Origin: Flaccisagitta enflata
Lineage: Eukaryota; Chaetognatha; Sagittoidea; Aphragmophora
Assembly (NCBI GenBank): GCA_965153355.1
Contig: OZ231127.1
Span: 34,410,001 to 34,474,000, forward strand
Length of the DNA stretch: 64,000 nucleotides
Direction of reading: 5' to 3'
Below, piece by piece: positions 12,130 to 21,811 of this stretch; positions within the stretch are counted from its first letter, which is position 1; every line of letters starts with the position of its first letter. The notes below the pieces were generated by a model. The model had not been told where the DNA came from, made no database searches, and saw only the letters and a list, made by a program, of their open reading frames with translations. The translations under genes were made by a program, and so were the position numbers.

Positions 12130-15100
12130 ATGCGGTTTTTGACCTATAATGCAGGGGGTTTAAAGAGGGGAGCCAGGGGCCAAATGAAGGGCAACTGGCT
12201 CCTGTCTTTTCTCTCTGCTAACAGTGATGTGGTGGCTTTGGCATTACAGGAAACTCATTGTCAGTGCATGCAGGATTTCTGTCAGGCTTTTCGTGATATT
12301 GCTGAACGTTATACTGTGATATGTTCTCCGCCAGATTTGGACGACTCATATGCGGGTGTGGCCTTGGTGATCTCACGGGAGTATGAGGTTGAGGCGGAGC
12401 GGGTCATGCTTGGTGGCAGAGTCCTGGCTGTTAGAGTCAGGAGTCTGGTGTACGGGTCGATTTTCGACCTGGTGGTGGTGTATGGCTACCCTGCGGGTCG
12501 CCGGGAATGGTTGGGTGGGATGGAAGGGGCCGTGGATAGCATGGTCCCGACGGTAGTTATGGGGGATTTTAACTTTGTGACGGACCCAAGGGACAGGGAC
12601 ACTGGGCTGATGAATGTGTATGATGTGAGACAAGGGGCGAAGTTGGGGACAATCATTAGTGGACTTGAACTTTCTGACCCGTACAGACTTTTACATCCAG
12701 ATGATAGGGGGTATTCCTTCGTGGGCCATGCAAGGAGTAGGATAGATAGGTTTTACGTAAGTGGTGAGCTAGAAGGGAGGGTTAAGGGGTGCCGGTACCT
12801 GCGAGTACTGGGGGAAGAAGGAGGGCACAGGTTGGGTGAGTTAGAGATCAATGAGCAGATAGAGGTAGGGAGGGGATATTGGAAGTTCAATGCGAGCCTG
12901 TTGAAAGACTGGTCTTTCATTGAACTTGTAAGGGGTAGAATCAGGGAGGTCAAACAGGACAAGGAGTGGCAGGAATGGCAGGACCCAGGACAGTGGTGGG
13001 ACCACTTCAAGTTCTCCCTGAAAACGGAAGCGGTGCAGTACAGTAAGGAGAAAGAGTGTAAGAGGAGGTGGTATGTGTCGGCTTTGATGCGTGAAAAGGA
13101 GGAGTTGGAGACTAGGGTGATGTACGGCCTAGAGGAGGAGCAGGCGGGGGAGGAATTGAAGAGGATCTACCACTTGTTAGAAAAGGAGGAGGCAAGGAGG
13201 GCGGAGGGGTGCAGGGTAAGGGCAAGGGTGCCGAATTTTGAAGGGAAAGAGCCCGGGATTGCGTATATCAGCAGGATGGAGAAATCAGTTTCAGGTAGGA
13301 ACCTGATATACGCATTGAAAGACAGCCAGGGGAGAGTTAGATATGGCACTGAAGGAGTACTAAACATAGCGCACGAATTTTATACGGACCTTTTTACTAG
13401 TCAGGGTGACGATGACCAAGCACGTGACGAGGCCCTGGGCTCATTGACAAGGACACTATCGGACACCTCCCGTGAACGGTGCGATGCGGTGGTGACTGTG
13501 CGAGAGCTCGGGGAGTCTCTCAGAACCCTCCAAAATGGAAAGTCGCCTGGTTCAGACGGCTTTCCTGCTGAATTTTGGAAGGTGTTCTGGGGTGACGTGT
13601 GCGACTTGTTCAAAATGGTGGTGGATCATATCTACAGCAGTGGTCAGCTGACTAAGTCTATGGCTGGGGCTATCATAAGGTTGCTCTATAAAAAGGGTGA
13701 CCGTTTGGATGTTCGAAATTACCGGCCCATATCCTTAGTCAATGCTGATTATAAGATTATCAGCAAAACTATCGCGAGACGCATGGCAGCTGTTTTGCCT
13801 GAACTGATACATGAGGACCAAACCTGTGTGCCTGGGCGTCACATCGGCGACAACATCCACATATTGAGGGATGTTGTCGAGTATTGTGACGGCACTGGCA
13901 CCGAAGGTGCTGTGCTGTTTCTTGATCAGGAAAAGTGCTTTGACCGGGTGGAACATGGGTTTATGCTCCGGGTTATGGCTAAAATGGGATATGGGGATGA
14001 TTTTGTCAAATGGGTTAGGATCTTTTATAGTGGGGTCTACAGCAGGGTCCTGGTTAATGGGGAGATGAGTGATTTGGTACAAATTGGGAGGGGAAACCGG
14101 CAGGGGGATGCTCCGTCCAGCCACATTTATGTTATGGTGGCCGAAGTTATGGCAAGTCAGATAAGGAGGAACTCCAACATCAGAGGGATTACAGTTGCAG
14201 GGACGGAGAAGAAGGTAGGTGGGTATGCCGATGACACGCAAGTTTTCGTGTCAACGGTGGGGTCAATGGGTGCCCTCTTGAGCGAGGTACGTCTCTTTGA
14301 GCGTGCCTCGGGGTCCAGATTGAATCAGCAGAAGACAGAGGGGTTATGGCTAGGTAGGTGGAGAGGCAGAGGAGACAAACCTTATGGCTTCACCTGGAAA
14401 AGCACTCGCATTAAAGTGCTGGGGGTATGGATTGGGGACCATACTGCTGCGGCTGCGAATTTTGAGGAGCATTATGTCTCCATCTTGGCCAAATTAAGGG
14501 CGTGGCGTTGTCGTCCACTGTCCGAGCTTGGCAAGGTCAAGGTGGCGAACATGTTTCTCTATTCAAGGCTGTGGTATAGGACCGCAATCTTTCCCCCCTT
14601 GCCTGATATTGCCGGCGCCGTGGGGTACCAGGAGGTGGAAAGACAGGTGGCGGCTTGGGTCTTTAGAGGTAGACCGGAGGTGTCGGCAGCAAGGCTAAGG
14701 GATTCATACGGCTTAGGAGGTGCCCAACTGGCGGACGTTAGGGACAAGGTGAGGGCCCAGAGAGTAGCATGGCTGGCCAAACTCCTGGCAATGCCATGGG
14801 ATTCGTTTCCTAGGCTATTGGCAGGAGAATTGATTGGCTGTCATGCTGCTGGCTACCGTGGGCTAGAGGTCCTCCAGGCAGACTTGGGACAGCTGAAGCT
14901 GCGCTCAAGAACTGCAGGGAGTACCATGGCCCCTGGTGGTTTTTACTGGGAGGCAATAAAAGCTTGGTCCATGCTAACCGTTAGGGCACAAGGTGGGTTG
15001 GGTAAGCTAGGACATGACCACATCTTTCATAACCACATGATAACCGATGAGGCAGGCCTCCCTTTAACACCCAAACCCTGGATGACCCGCAAGGGCATCC

Positions 15101-15954
15101 TAAGAGTGGGGACAGCGCAGAGTCTTTCAGGCCTGGGACTTACAAGGGAGCAATGGTTTGAACTGGTGTACCTCAGACAAAGAATCCCCCCTGTCCCTCT
15201 GAGTGACAGACCCCACTACATTCTGTCAGGTCCAGCTGGTGATAAAGATGTGAGGTTGGCCTCTTATAAAGAGCTCTACCTCAGCTTTAGAGCCAAGGTG
15301 GACAATCCTAGACATTTTGAAGAAAAGTGGGAGCAGGCACTAGGAGTGACAGTGACATGGACGGATATTTGGAAGAGAGTACACGAGTCAAATTGTTCTT
15401 TCAAAGTGAGATCCCAAGTCTGGAGGCAACTTAACCTGAATTTTTGGACTGCATACATGGACTATGCCTATATTGCCAGAGGGGATGGGACTTGTTCATT
15501 GTGTGGGCAATGGGCCAGGAGGAGGTGGCACGTGGTCACGGAGTGTGCGATAGTTAAGGAGTTGTGGAGGAAGTTAGGTGTAGAGATCGAGGCGCTGGGA
15601 GGAGAGAGAACGGTGGAAGTGGTAGAAATGGCCCTGGGCAGGGAGGGAAGGGATAGGGGGACTGTTTTACGTAACAGACTGGGTTTTACCCTCCGATCAG
15701 CGGTGATGTCCCTTAGAGCTGTGAGAGCAGGAGGCTTTGGAGAAACTGTGGATCGGATCTGGTCCCACTTTCTCCATAGTCTCAAGAAGGAGTTGGTGGA
15801 AGAGTGGTACACTGCGAGACTCGAGGGAAGTGTGGCATTATTCGAGTCTCGCGTCCTAGTGGCCGGCTTGCTGGGTCGGTTGGAGGGGGGCACCGTTATA
15901 TGGTGTGGATTAGCAGAGGGAGTGGGATATCGGTATTGGGATCTTTTTGATTGA
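12130..15954 (+). CDS. LINE ORF2: APE-type endonuclease and reverse transcriptase
   Basis: This intact 1274-residue polyprotein nicks target DNA and copies LINE RNA onto it. The start is the first ATG in frame (12130); the frame is open further upstream, but only from a GTG at 12085. APE residues are visible: N7 in TYNAGG, E41 in QETH, D146 and N148 in GDFN, SRIDRF, and a final H233 in GGHRLGE where the usual SDH has become GGH. The RT domain spans about residues 470-800, with SPGSDGF, YKKGD, YRPISL, motif A FLDQEKCFD (first Asp 599), motif B GNRQGDAPSS and motif C YADDTQ (Tyr 699). A C-terminal CX2CX8HX4C knuckle (C1122, C1125, H1134, C1139) fits the L1/Tx1 group. It begins about 860 bp after the ORF1 stop, so it needs reinitiation or internal entry. 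Confidence 0.93.
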   Translation: MRFLTYNAGGLKRGARGQMKGNWLLSFLSANSDVVALALQETHCQCMQDFCQAFRDIAERYTVICSPPDLDDSYAGVALVISREYEVEAERVMLGGRVLAVRVRSLVYGSIFDLVVVYGYPAGRREWLGGMEGAVDSMVPTVVMGDFNFVTDPRDRDTGLMNVYDVRQGAKLGTIISGLELSDPYRLLHPDDRGYSFVGHARSRIDRFYVSGELEGRVKGCRYLRVLGEEGGHRLGELEINEQIEVGRGYWKFNASLLKDWSFIELVRGRIREVKQDKEWQEWQDPGQWWDHFKFSLKTEAVQYSKEKECKRRWYVSALMREKEELETRVMYGLEEEQAGEELKRIYHLLEKEEARRAEGCRVRARVPNFEGKEPGIAYISRMEKSVSGRNLIYALKDSQGRVRYGTEGVLNIAHEFYTDLFTSQGDDDQARDEALGSLTRTLSDTSRERCDAVVTVRELGESLRTLQNGKSPGSDGFPAEFWKVFWGDVCDLFKMVVDHIYSSGQLTKSMAGAIIRLLYKKGDRLDVRNYRPISLVNADYKIISKTIARRMAAVLPELIHEDQTCVPGRHIGDNIHILRDVVEYCDGTGTEGAVLFLDQEKCFDRVEHGFMLRVMAKMGYGDDFVKWVRIFYSGVYSRVLVNGEMSDLVQIGRGNRQGDAPSSHIYVMVAEVMASQIRRNSNIRGITVAGTEKKVGGYADDTQVFVSTVGSMGALLSEVRLFERASGSRLNQQKTEGLWLGRWRGRGDKPYGFTWKSTRIKVLGVWIGDHTAAAANFEEHYVSILAKLRAWRCRPLSELGKVKVANMFLYSRLWYRTAIFPPLPDIAGAVGYQEVERQVAAWVFRGRPEVSAARLRDSYGLGGAQLADVRDKVRAQRVAWLAKLLAMPWDSFPRLLAGELIGCHAAGYRGLEVLQADLGQLKLRSRTAGSTMAPGGFYWEAIKAWSMLTVRAQGGLGKLGHDHIFHNHMITDEAGLPLTPKPWMTRKGILRVGTAQSLSGLGLTREQWFELVYLRQRIPPVPLSDRPHYILSGPAGDKDVRLASYKELYLSFRAKVDNPRHFEEKWEQALGVTVTWTDIWKRVHESNCSFKVRSQVWRQLNLNFWTAYMDYAYIARGDGTCSLCGQWARRRWHVVTECAIVKELWRKLGVEIEALGGERTVEVVEMALGREGRDRGTVLRNRLGFTLRSAVMSLRAVRAGGFGETVDRIWSHFLHSLKKELVEEWYTARLEGSVALFESRVLVAGLLGRLEGGTVIWCGLAEGVGYRYWDLFD

Positions 15955-15989
15955 TCGCAATACCCCCCACCGCCTTTGGTAATCTTCCC

Positions 15990-16900
15990 CCGCCAGCTGT
16001 CCTTGTTGTAATATTGGGCCCTTTGGCCTTCCCCCTGGGCATTTTTGCCCCTTGTGCCTTTTGGCTTTTTGGCTCTGCCCCTTTTGGTTCTTTTTTGTCC
16101 TGTTGGGCCCTTTGGGCTCTTTTTGGGGCCCTTTGGCCCTCCCTGTGTGTCTTTGTGCCTTGTGGTTTTGTTTGCCTTGCCCTTCTTGGCTTTTTTTGTC
16201 GCGGTTGGGCCTTTTTGGCTCTCCCTGGGGCCCTTTGGTCCTCCCTTGGGCGTCTTCGCCCCTTTGTGCCTTTTGGCTGTGTTTGCCCTGCTCCTTCTGT
16301 GTCTTTTTTGTTGTGTTGGGGCTTTTTTGGCTCTCCCTGGGGCCTGTTGGCCCTATTCTGGGCGTCTTTGTGCCTTGTGCCTTTTGGCTTTGTTTGCCCT
16401 GCCCTCTTGTTGCCGTTGGGTCCTCTTTTTGGGCCCCTTGGCTCTGTGCTCTGGTCTCTTGTGTGCCGTTTGGCTTTGCGTTTTTTTGGCTTTTTGCCCT
16501 TCTTGTTCGTGGCCATTTGGCTGCCTGTTTTTCTGTGCTTGTGACATGGGGGCCCGCCTTTCGGGCCGTCTTTGGCTTTGCTCTCTCTTTTTCTCTTTTG
16601 CCTCGGTCCGTCCCTGTGCCTGCCCTTGCTTGTCTGTAGGGGGGCCCTTGCTTGTGCAGGGCCCCTTGCTGGTGTGCCCGTGGGCTTGAAATGGGGGCTT
16701 TGCTGCCTCCTGGGGTGCTTTGTGCCCCTCCTGGGGTTTTTATAATGGCGGGGCCCCTGCAATGCGCGGGGCCCCTGGGTGTCTTGGACTGGGTCACGGT
16801 GTGGCCCTGCTGGTTTTGTGGCTTCGGGGGCCGTTCTGCCCCCCTGTGTTTGGGCCTTTTGGCGCCTGGCTGTTGGGGGTTGAAATGGCCGCCGCCGTGG
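15990..16900 (+). repeat. A-poor 3' UTR of LINE copy 2 with ~100-bp tandem units
   Basis: At least four diverged units of about 100 bp (about 16013-16440), each starting near GGGCCCTTTGG or GGGCCTTTTTGG and containing TTTGTGCCTTTTGGCT and GCCCTGCCC. Further T/G/C-rich sequence continues to about 16900. A is almost absent from the sense strand for roughly 900 bp. Two overlapping antisense frames of about 290 codons (15896-16797) follow from this composition and are not supported as genes. Confidence 0.85.
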
Positions 16901-16930
16901 CTCCCTTCTTTACGTTGTTTTTACCTATTA

Positions 16931-17085
16931 AATCTCCACCTCTGTCTACCGACAGAGACACGGGGATGCACATGACTATGGTTACTGTCCGGCATTTTTA
17001 TTTATTAAATCTCCACCTCTGTCTACCGACAAAGATACGGGGATACATATGGTCTCACTGCCTATGATTACTATCCGGCAAAACT
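16931..17085 (+). repeat. Two ~77-bp hairpin repeats in LINE 3' UTR
   Basis: Units begin near 16931 and 17008. The first has the perfect TCTGTC-TACC-GACAGA stem and the second has GACAAA in the 3' arm. They are equivalent to the four units in copy 1. Confidence 0.8.
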
Positions 17086-17139
17086 TCTCTCTTGTGTTGT
17101 CTTCTAAGTTTTATATTTTACCAGGGTTTTGCTTTCCAG

Positions 17140-17700
17140 TTGATTATTTATTGTCGCCTTGTTGCCTATTTAAATGACTCACTGACAACGGACTGACCTA
17201 GCTATTTATTCCTACGTTCTTTGGTTTGTTGTTTGGGTGACTCACTGACAGCTGACGACTCTTATATTTATTCCCGCGTGTTTTTTTCCAGTTTCAAGGG
17301 CCTAGACCCATTATGGTTGATTCCCTAAGTGGACGAATTTAGACTAGATATTTATTTTCGGTTTGCGTTCTATTTAAATGATACAGTACTAACTGACTGA
17401 CTGTGCTATTTATTTGCTCCCGCACTAATGGTTGATTCCTTAACTGGACGAATTTAGAATAGCTATTTATTCTCGCTTCGTTGATATTCAAAAAGACTCA
17501 CTACTGACTGACTGACCATACTATTTATTTCCGCGTCTGTTTCAACTTCTAGTCATCTAATTGTTGCCTCCACCAGAATTTAGATTAGTTATTTATTCTC
17601 GCATCGTTAATTTTTTAAATGACTCACTACTTACTGACTGACGATACTATTTATTTCCGTGCCTGTTTTATTTTAATTTCTAGTCATCTTGGTCGTTACC
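17140..17700 (+). repeat. ATTTA-rich tandem tail repeats of LINE copy 2
   Basis: Four to five diverged units alternate TGACTCACTACTGACTGAC with CTATTTATTTCC and AGCTATTTATTCTCGC. They are equivalent to 6360-7010 in copy 1. Near the element end both copies share a conserved block reading CCTCACTGAGACTCTTTTGC (7327 and 17817), possibly the 3' region recognised by the reverse transcriptase. Confidence 0.8.
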
Positions 17701-18119
17701 TCCAGCTTGCGTCTTATATACGCATAATAACATAATTTTTTCTTTTGGTGCAAAGTGCGTCTCCAACACAAGAGAGAAGGAGAAAAGATAAGCACACACA
17801 CATCAGATAGCATTCGACCTCACTGAGACTCTTTTGCGGAGGGTTGCCACACATTCCAATGGGAGCTCAGCAGTCAGGAACATATGGTTAATATAAAACT
17901 TTTACTTTTACACAACCTAAAAATTCTTATCCCTACTATGGCACACCTTACTTTAAAAAATCCGATCCTAGAATCCTATTTATTGTCAGTAGTTTATAGA
18001 AATTTGACTCTCAAGAAAAAAAAAAAAAACATTGATACTAATTCCAAAATATTAACACATGCCATTCTTCTTCCTTTTCATATAAAAAAAAATCTTAATC
18101 AATCGAATGGACATGAACT

Positions 18120-18122
<3 letters not shown>

Positions 18123-18157
<35 letters not shown>

Positions 18158-18181
18158 AAAATTAATAAAAAAAAAAAAAAA
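18123..18181 (+). other. Poly(A) tail of LINE copy 2
   Basis: An A run with a few interruptions (G at 18156, ATTAAT at 18161-18166), followed directly by the TCCAAATTC duplication. The interruptions suggest slippage or two priming events. Confidence 0.85.
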
Positions 18182-18190
18182 TCCAAATTC
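18182..18190 (+). repeat. Target-site duplication, right of LINE copy 2
   Basis: TCCAAATTC is identical to 7600-7608. The host sequence continues with GCAATCCAAGC toward the H1 gene, so the original target reads TCCAAATTC followed by GCAATCC. Confidence 0.8.
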
Positions 18191-18274
18191 GCAATCCAAG
18201 CTTACCATCCTCAGTTATTTGAAACAAAGTCTCACTCCCGCCTCCGTAAAATCTCGCACTATCAAACTATCAAG
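18191..18274 (+). promoter_or_regulatory. Histone H1 leader / remnant proximal promoter
   Basis: These 84 bp separate the LINE insertion from the H1 ATG. I see no TATA box and no H1-type AAACACA box; a CAATCC motif lies at 18192. Any upstream promoter of this H1 gene has been pushed more than 10.5 kb away by the insertion (more if copy 1 is counted), unless transcription starts within these bases or from the LINE. Confidence 0.45.
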
Positions 18275-18883
18275 ATGTCTGAAGCCGCCGCCACCCCTGC
18301 TGCCGCTGCCCCCGCCAAGGTGAAGAAGGCGGTCAAGCCTAAGAAGCCCGCGGCTCACCCTTCTTACGGCGAAATGATCACCAAAGCCATCGTCGGTCTC
18401 GCCGATAAGAAGGGCTCCTCAAAGGTCGCCATCAAGAAGTACATCCTCTCCAACTTCAAGGTTGAGGACACCAAAGCCACCAACACCAATCTCAACCTGG
18501 CTTTGAAACGCGGCGTCGCCGGAGGTAAACTCGTCACTGCCAAAGGCCATGCCGGCACCTTCAAGGCCGCCAAGGTCGAGAAGCCCAAGAAACCTGCGGA
18601 TAAGAAGACGCCCAAGAAAGCCGCTGTCAAGAAACCAGTGGCCAAGAAGCCCGCAGCCAAGAAGACCCCAAAGAAAGCAGTCACGGCCAAGAAGTCTCCC
18701 GCCAAGAAAGTCGCTGCTGCTAAAAAGCCAGCTGCGGCTAAGAAGTCTCCAGCCAAGAAGGCGGCTGCCAAAAAACCCGTTGCGGCCAAGAAGCTGGCGG
18801 CGAAGAAGACGCCCAAAAAGCCCGCGGCCAAGAAACCCGCGGCAAAGAAGCCGGCGGCCAAAAAGGCTGCCCCTAAGAAGTAA
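18275..18883 (+). CDS. Replication-dependent linker histone H1
   Basis: This intronless 202-residue protein binds the nucleosome dyad and linker DNA in the nucleus and compacts chromatin. It has a short Ala/Pro/Lys N-terminus, then the winged-helix H1/H5 globular domain at about residues 27-100. That domain is recognisable from HPSYGEMITKAI, the GSSKVAIKKYI helix, LNLALKRGVAGGKLV and the GTFK end. A basic tail of about 100 residues follows, made of AKKP, KSPAKK and KKTPKK repeats; the SP and TP sites are typical cyclin-dependent kinase targets. The codons are GC-rich and unlike the AT-rich surroundings. A canonical histone 3' stem-loop 25 bp after the stop supports S-phase expression. A LINE sits 93 bp upstream of the ATG. 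Confidence 0.96.
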   Translation: MSEAAATPAAAAPAKVKKAVKPKKPAAHPSYGEMITKAIVGLADKKGSSKVAIKKYILSNFKVEDTKATNTNLNLALKRGVAGGKLVTAKGHAGTFKAAKVEKPKKPADKKTPKKAAVKKPVAKKPAAKKTPKKAVTAKKSPAKKVAAAKKPAAAKKSPAKKAAAKKPVAAKKLAAKKTPKKPAAKKPAAKKPAAKKAAPKK

Positions 18884-18908
18884 TTTTGGTTTCTTTAAAC
18901 ACCCCAAT

Positions 18909-18924
18909 GGCCCTTTTCAGGGCC
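18909..18924 (+). terminator. Histone mRNA 3' stem-loop
   Basis: GGCCCT-TTTC-AGGGCC gives a six-base-pair stem with a four-base loop, followed by ACCCA. This matches the metazoan histone 3' signal bound by SLBP. A purine-rich segment at about 18935-18943 (CTGAAAAGAA) fits the downstream element that pairs with U7 snRNA. The mRNA is therefore expected to be non-polyadenylated. Confidence 0.95.
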
Positions 18925-18949
18925 ACCCAATTCTCTGAAAAGAATATCA

Positions 18950-19235
18950 AAATGTGCCAAGTGATAAGAAGCGTTGATCAGGATTTCTGTCTTGTCTAAC
19001 TTGGGAATGGTAAAGGGTTAGACATTACTAATTCGAAGGTCAAGAACAAGGTGTAGAAAAACAGTCACTTCATAAAATGTTTTCTACAAATTAAGATTTT
19101 GAAATCCTATTTCACATCGGAAATGAAATAAATGAGTCGATCGCGATTGGTTGTCTGAGATGCTCAAATTGAGGCTCATGGACTTTGAGCTTGAGAATCC
19201 TGATTTGAGGCATGAGAAGGCTGAAGAGTTTAGTA
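18950..19235. other. No feature seen
   Basis: AT-rich sequence after the H1 gene with no open frame, repeat or conserved motif that I can recognise. Confidence 0.5.
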
Positions 19236-19437
19236 TTGAAATCAACAATGTCGGATACACGGCTACCCCAGTCACGTTCGGGTGGGCAGGGGCCCTATTT
19301 GAGGTCTCTTTATCATTTAGACAGGAGCAGTGAGGCCAAAGACCGCAAATACCAAAAAAAAGTAAAGTGTGACGGATGGACGGACCGACAGACCTACAAA
19401 GCAGGGTGTAGAGTCGCATAGCACGCGACTAAAAATC
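19236..19437 (-). mobile_element. Hairpin-TCCG element (short copy)
   Basis: Read on the minus strand it begins TTTTTAGTCGCGTGCTATGC, forms a hairpin whose two arms are near-complementary, continues CTCTACACCCTGC, has a TCCG/TCTG array and CACACTTTAC, and ends near GCCGTGTATCCGACATTGTT. Other copies are at 25076, 32055, 34052, 35373, 49985 and 50793. It has no coding capacity. Read in the opposite sense it begins AACAA and ends with a hairpin plus A-tail, like a SINE. Confidence 0.65.
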
Positions 19438-20085
19438 ATTTCCAATTTTTTGGCCCAAGCTTGACCAAAATGAATATCAAATTCTGATTCTACAGCCTTT
19501 TAAGGTCCCCTATGTAAAAACAATTGGAATGGGTACATCTTTTTGGGATGGGTTCATTTATCTTTTTTACGGGGGATCCTGCCCATAATTGACCAAACAA
19601 GGGCCTGGATTTGAGGCTGGAAGCCTTTATTTGATTCATTTTTACCTTTTTGGGCAATGGCCCCAAAGGCACGATGTCCTGTAGAACACAGGGGGGAATT
19701 TCCAGACGTCTGTCCTTCCATCCTTCCGTCTGTCCTTCCGTCCCCTCCCCCTGTTGGCCATCAAGGCCTTAAATTTGCCCTCCAAGCCATCAATTTAACC
19801 CTCCAGGCCTCAAATCAGCCTTCCAGGCTTCAAATCAGCTCCCCCCCCCCTCCGCCTCAAATCTGACCTCCACACCTCAAATCTGCCCTTCGGACCTTCA
19901 ATTAACCCTCCAAGCATCAAATTAACACTCCATGGCTCAAATTTGCCCTCCAAACCTCAAATCTGCTCTCCAAGCCTTGATTCTGCCCCCAAGCCTTCAA
20001 ATATGCCTTCTTTGGCCTTAATCAGTCATCCAAGGCCTGAAATATGCTCCCTCAGGACATCTGGAAATTCCCCCTTGTGTTCTAC

Positions 20086-20685
20086 ACTCTTCTTTTTATA
20101 TAAGGACCAGTAATTTTTTCTGAGGCTGGAATGTCTTTAGATTTTAGCAAATTTTAGGCTGAAATGTCCTTAGCTTGTTCTTAATATTTTTCTATGATTT
20201 TTTAATGATTGTTTTATGCATTTAAATAATTGATGTTCAGTAGCATGAAACACAAGTTAGATATGACAATACAGTAGGACCCTGCCTCATCGATCCCATT
20301 GGGACTGAAGATTTTTCACCTTTATCTCAGGTTCACCTTTAAAGAGAGGTGAAATCACATTAGATGCTGTTGTTTGGTACCTTAAAATGTTAACCTTTAT
20401 TGATGGGGAATCTTTAAAAGTGGGACTGTTTTTGCGGGGTCCCACTATAATTGCTTTGAAGTTGTTCTTTATAAAATATTATATCATTCAGCAAAAATAA
20501 ATGCTATCATTTCTTTTAAACATGGTTATTTTCTTTAAGAAGTTGTGTAAAGACAATCTAATTTTTTAATCAAAATTTTTTTTGCAAATTTGTGGCTGGG
20601 CCTTGTCCTTAAAATGTCCTTATTTTTTGGCAAAATTTCAGCCTCACGTCCTTATAAACTTTGTCCTAACTCAAAAAAAAGTGTG
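20086..20685 (+). mobile_element. MITE with TA target duplication, nested
   Basis: Imperfect terminal inverted repeats: CACTCTTCTTTTTATATAAG on the left, and on the right the complement of CACACTTTTTTTTGAGTTAG. They are flanked by TA (20084-20085 and 20686-20687). Removing it rejoins TTCTACAGGAC exactly as in uninterrupted copies of the host element, which confirms the boundaries. A related element is at 62112-62586. Confidence 0.8.
20272..20447 (+). mobile_element. Small Tc1/mariner-type MITE
   Basis: A 176-bp element with inverted ends CAGTAGGACCCTGC / GCGGGGTCCCACTA and flanking TA. It lies inside the 20086-20685 element, giving three levels of nesting. Noncoding. Confidence 0.75.
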
Positions 20686-20812
20686 TACAGGACATCGGCC
20701 CTTTGGGGCCGCTGCCCTGCTCTCCCTCTACATCTTCACTGGATCACTCCCAGCAGGGCATCGGGTACCGCTGACCATGTGCAATCCTTGGATGACTAGT
20801 TATTACCGTTTT

Positions 20813-21811
20813 ATTGTCGAATTTTTACCGTTTTATTACCGCTTCCACCTTCCAGCTTCCAGCTCTCAAAGAATGAGTCTTTTGTCTGACCAACATATAA
20901 GTCACAGACTACTAACGCACACTGGCGACAAAAAAAGACGTAGAAAAGAAAAAAAAGACATGGAGAAAGAAAAGGGGCATTTACCAGTAATGGCATAATT
21001 ATTTCCATTCACATGTATTAGGGAAAAATTTGCATAGGTAGAGAAATTTACTGCAGCGTTGTAGCAGTGTGTTTACATAGGCTTATGACAACAGAAAGCT
21101 TGGAATAACTATGAGTTGTGCAACTATATTTCAGTTGGCCCACTGTTTTCCTGTCAGGCCCGCAAAAATTGGGATGAAAAAAAATACTATTTTCAGGTAC
21201 TGCCCATTCCACTGAAGCACAACTTTGTGCTTCAGTGGAATTGGAATTCGTGGTTCAGTGGATTGACTCATGACCTGTTTTTATACTGCAACAGGCCTCT
21301 TGATTGTTCTTTACTGCCGACAAGCAAAAATTTTCCCCTGAACGCTGCCGACCATACTTAAAGGGGGGGGGGGTCAGACAATGACAGGGGATTGCCTTCT
21401 CCATCCAAATTCCGCCATTACAATGCGCTCAGTAGTCTTGGGTCCGGCTACTGGCCACAAATCCCTGCCATGCCGACGATGGCTCTCACCCTCTCACCTC
21501 TGATATAGCGCACAGGTAAGCGAGAGTCAAATGAACTATCCAATCCCAAAGGCTTACTGTTTTTTCAGTATTTGTATCATCAATATCCACTTTTCGGCGG
21601 GTGGCCACATGAAACACATGACGATGTTGATAAGTTTTACATGCAATTAAGATTGTCCTTTCTTTTATCTTCACAACATGAAGGATTAAGTTTTCATTAT
21701 ATTATTAATACAAACTCACAGTCTTTAAAATCGACTAAGTTACACAAGAGCAGTCATCATAAACTACAATATGCAAATGATATCAATGCTGACTGCAATT
21801 TCCCTCATTTC
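20813..21811. other. Intergenic, no gene seen; one strong hairpin
   Basis: No exon-like frame. A perfect 14-bp inverted repeat, TTCCACTGAAGCAC (21207-21220) with its complement at 21227-21240, is separated by AACTTT and can extend to 16 bp with a 2-base loop. A run of G at 21364-21373 precedes otherwise featureless sequence. Confidence 0.5.

Larger units (their letters stand above)
19655..20812 (+). mobile_element. GGCCGCTGCCC-hairpin minisatellite element, interrupted
   Basis: Inverted ends (GTAGAACACAGGGGGGAATT at 19681 and the reverse complement near 20060-20085) enclose a TTCCGTCC run. They also enclose about 15 diverged ~20-bp units of the form CTCAAATCTGCCCTCCAAGC. After an interruption by another transposon (20086-20685) the element resumes with CAGGACATCGGCCCTTTGGG and a 100-bp conserved end (TCACTGGATCACTCCCAGCA, CGGGTACCGCTGACCATGTG). 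Related copies occur in both PDE arms. Confidence 0.65.

Noticed and set aside
15896-16797. Two overlapping antisense frames of about 290 codons in the LINE 3' UTR (and similar ones at 4932-5551)
   Set aside because: The sense strand is almost free of A, so the antisense strand has almost no T and hence few stops. The products are Lys/Gly/Pro-rich low complexity and not conserved in a single frame between copies.
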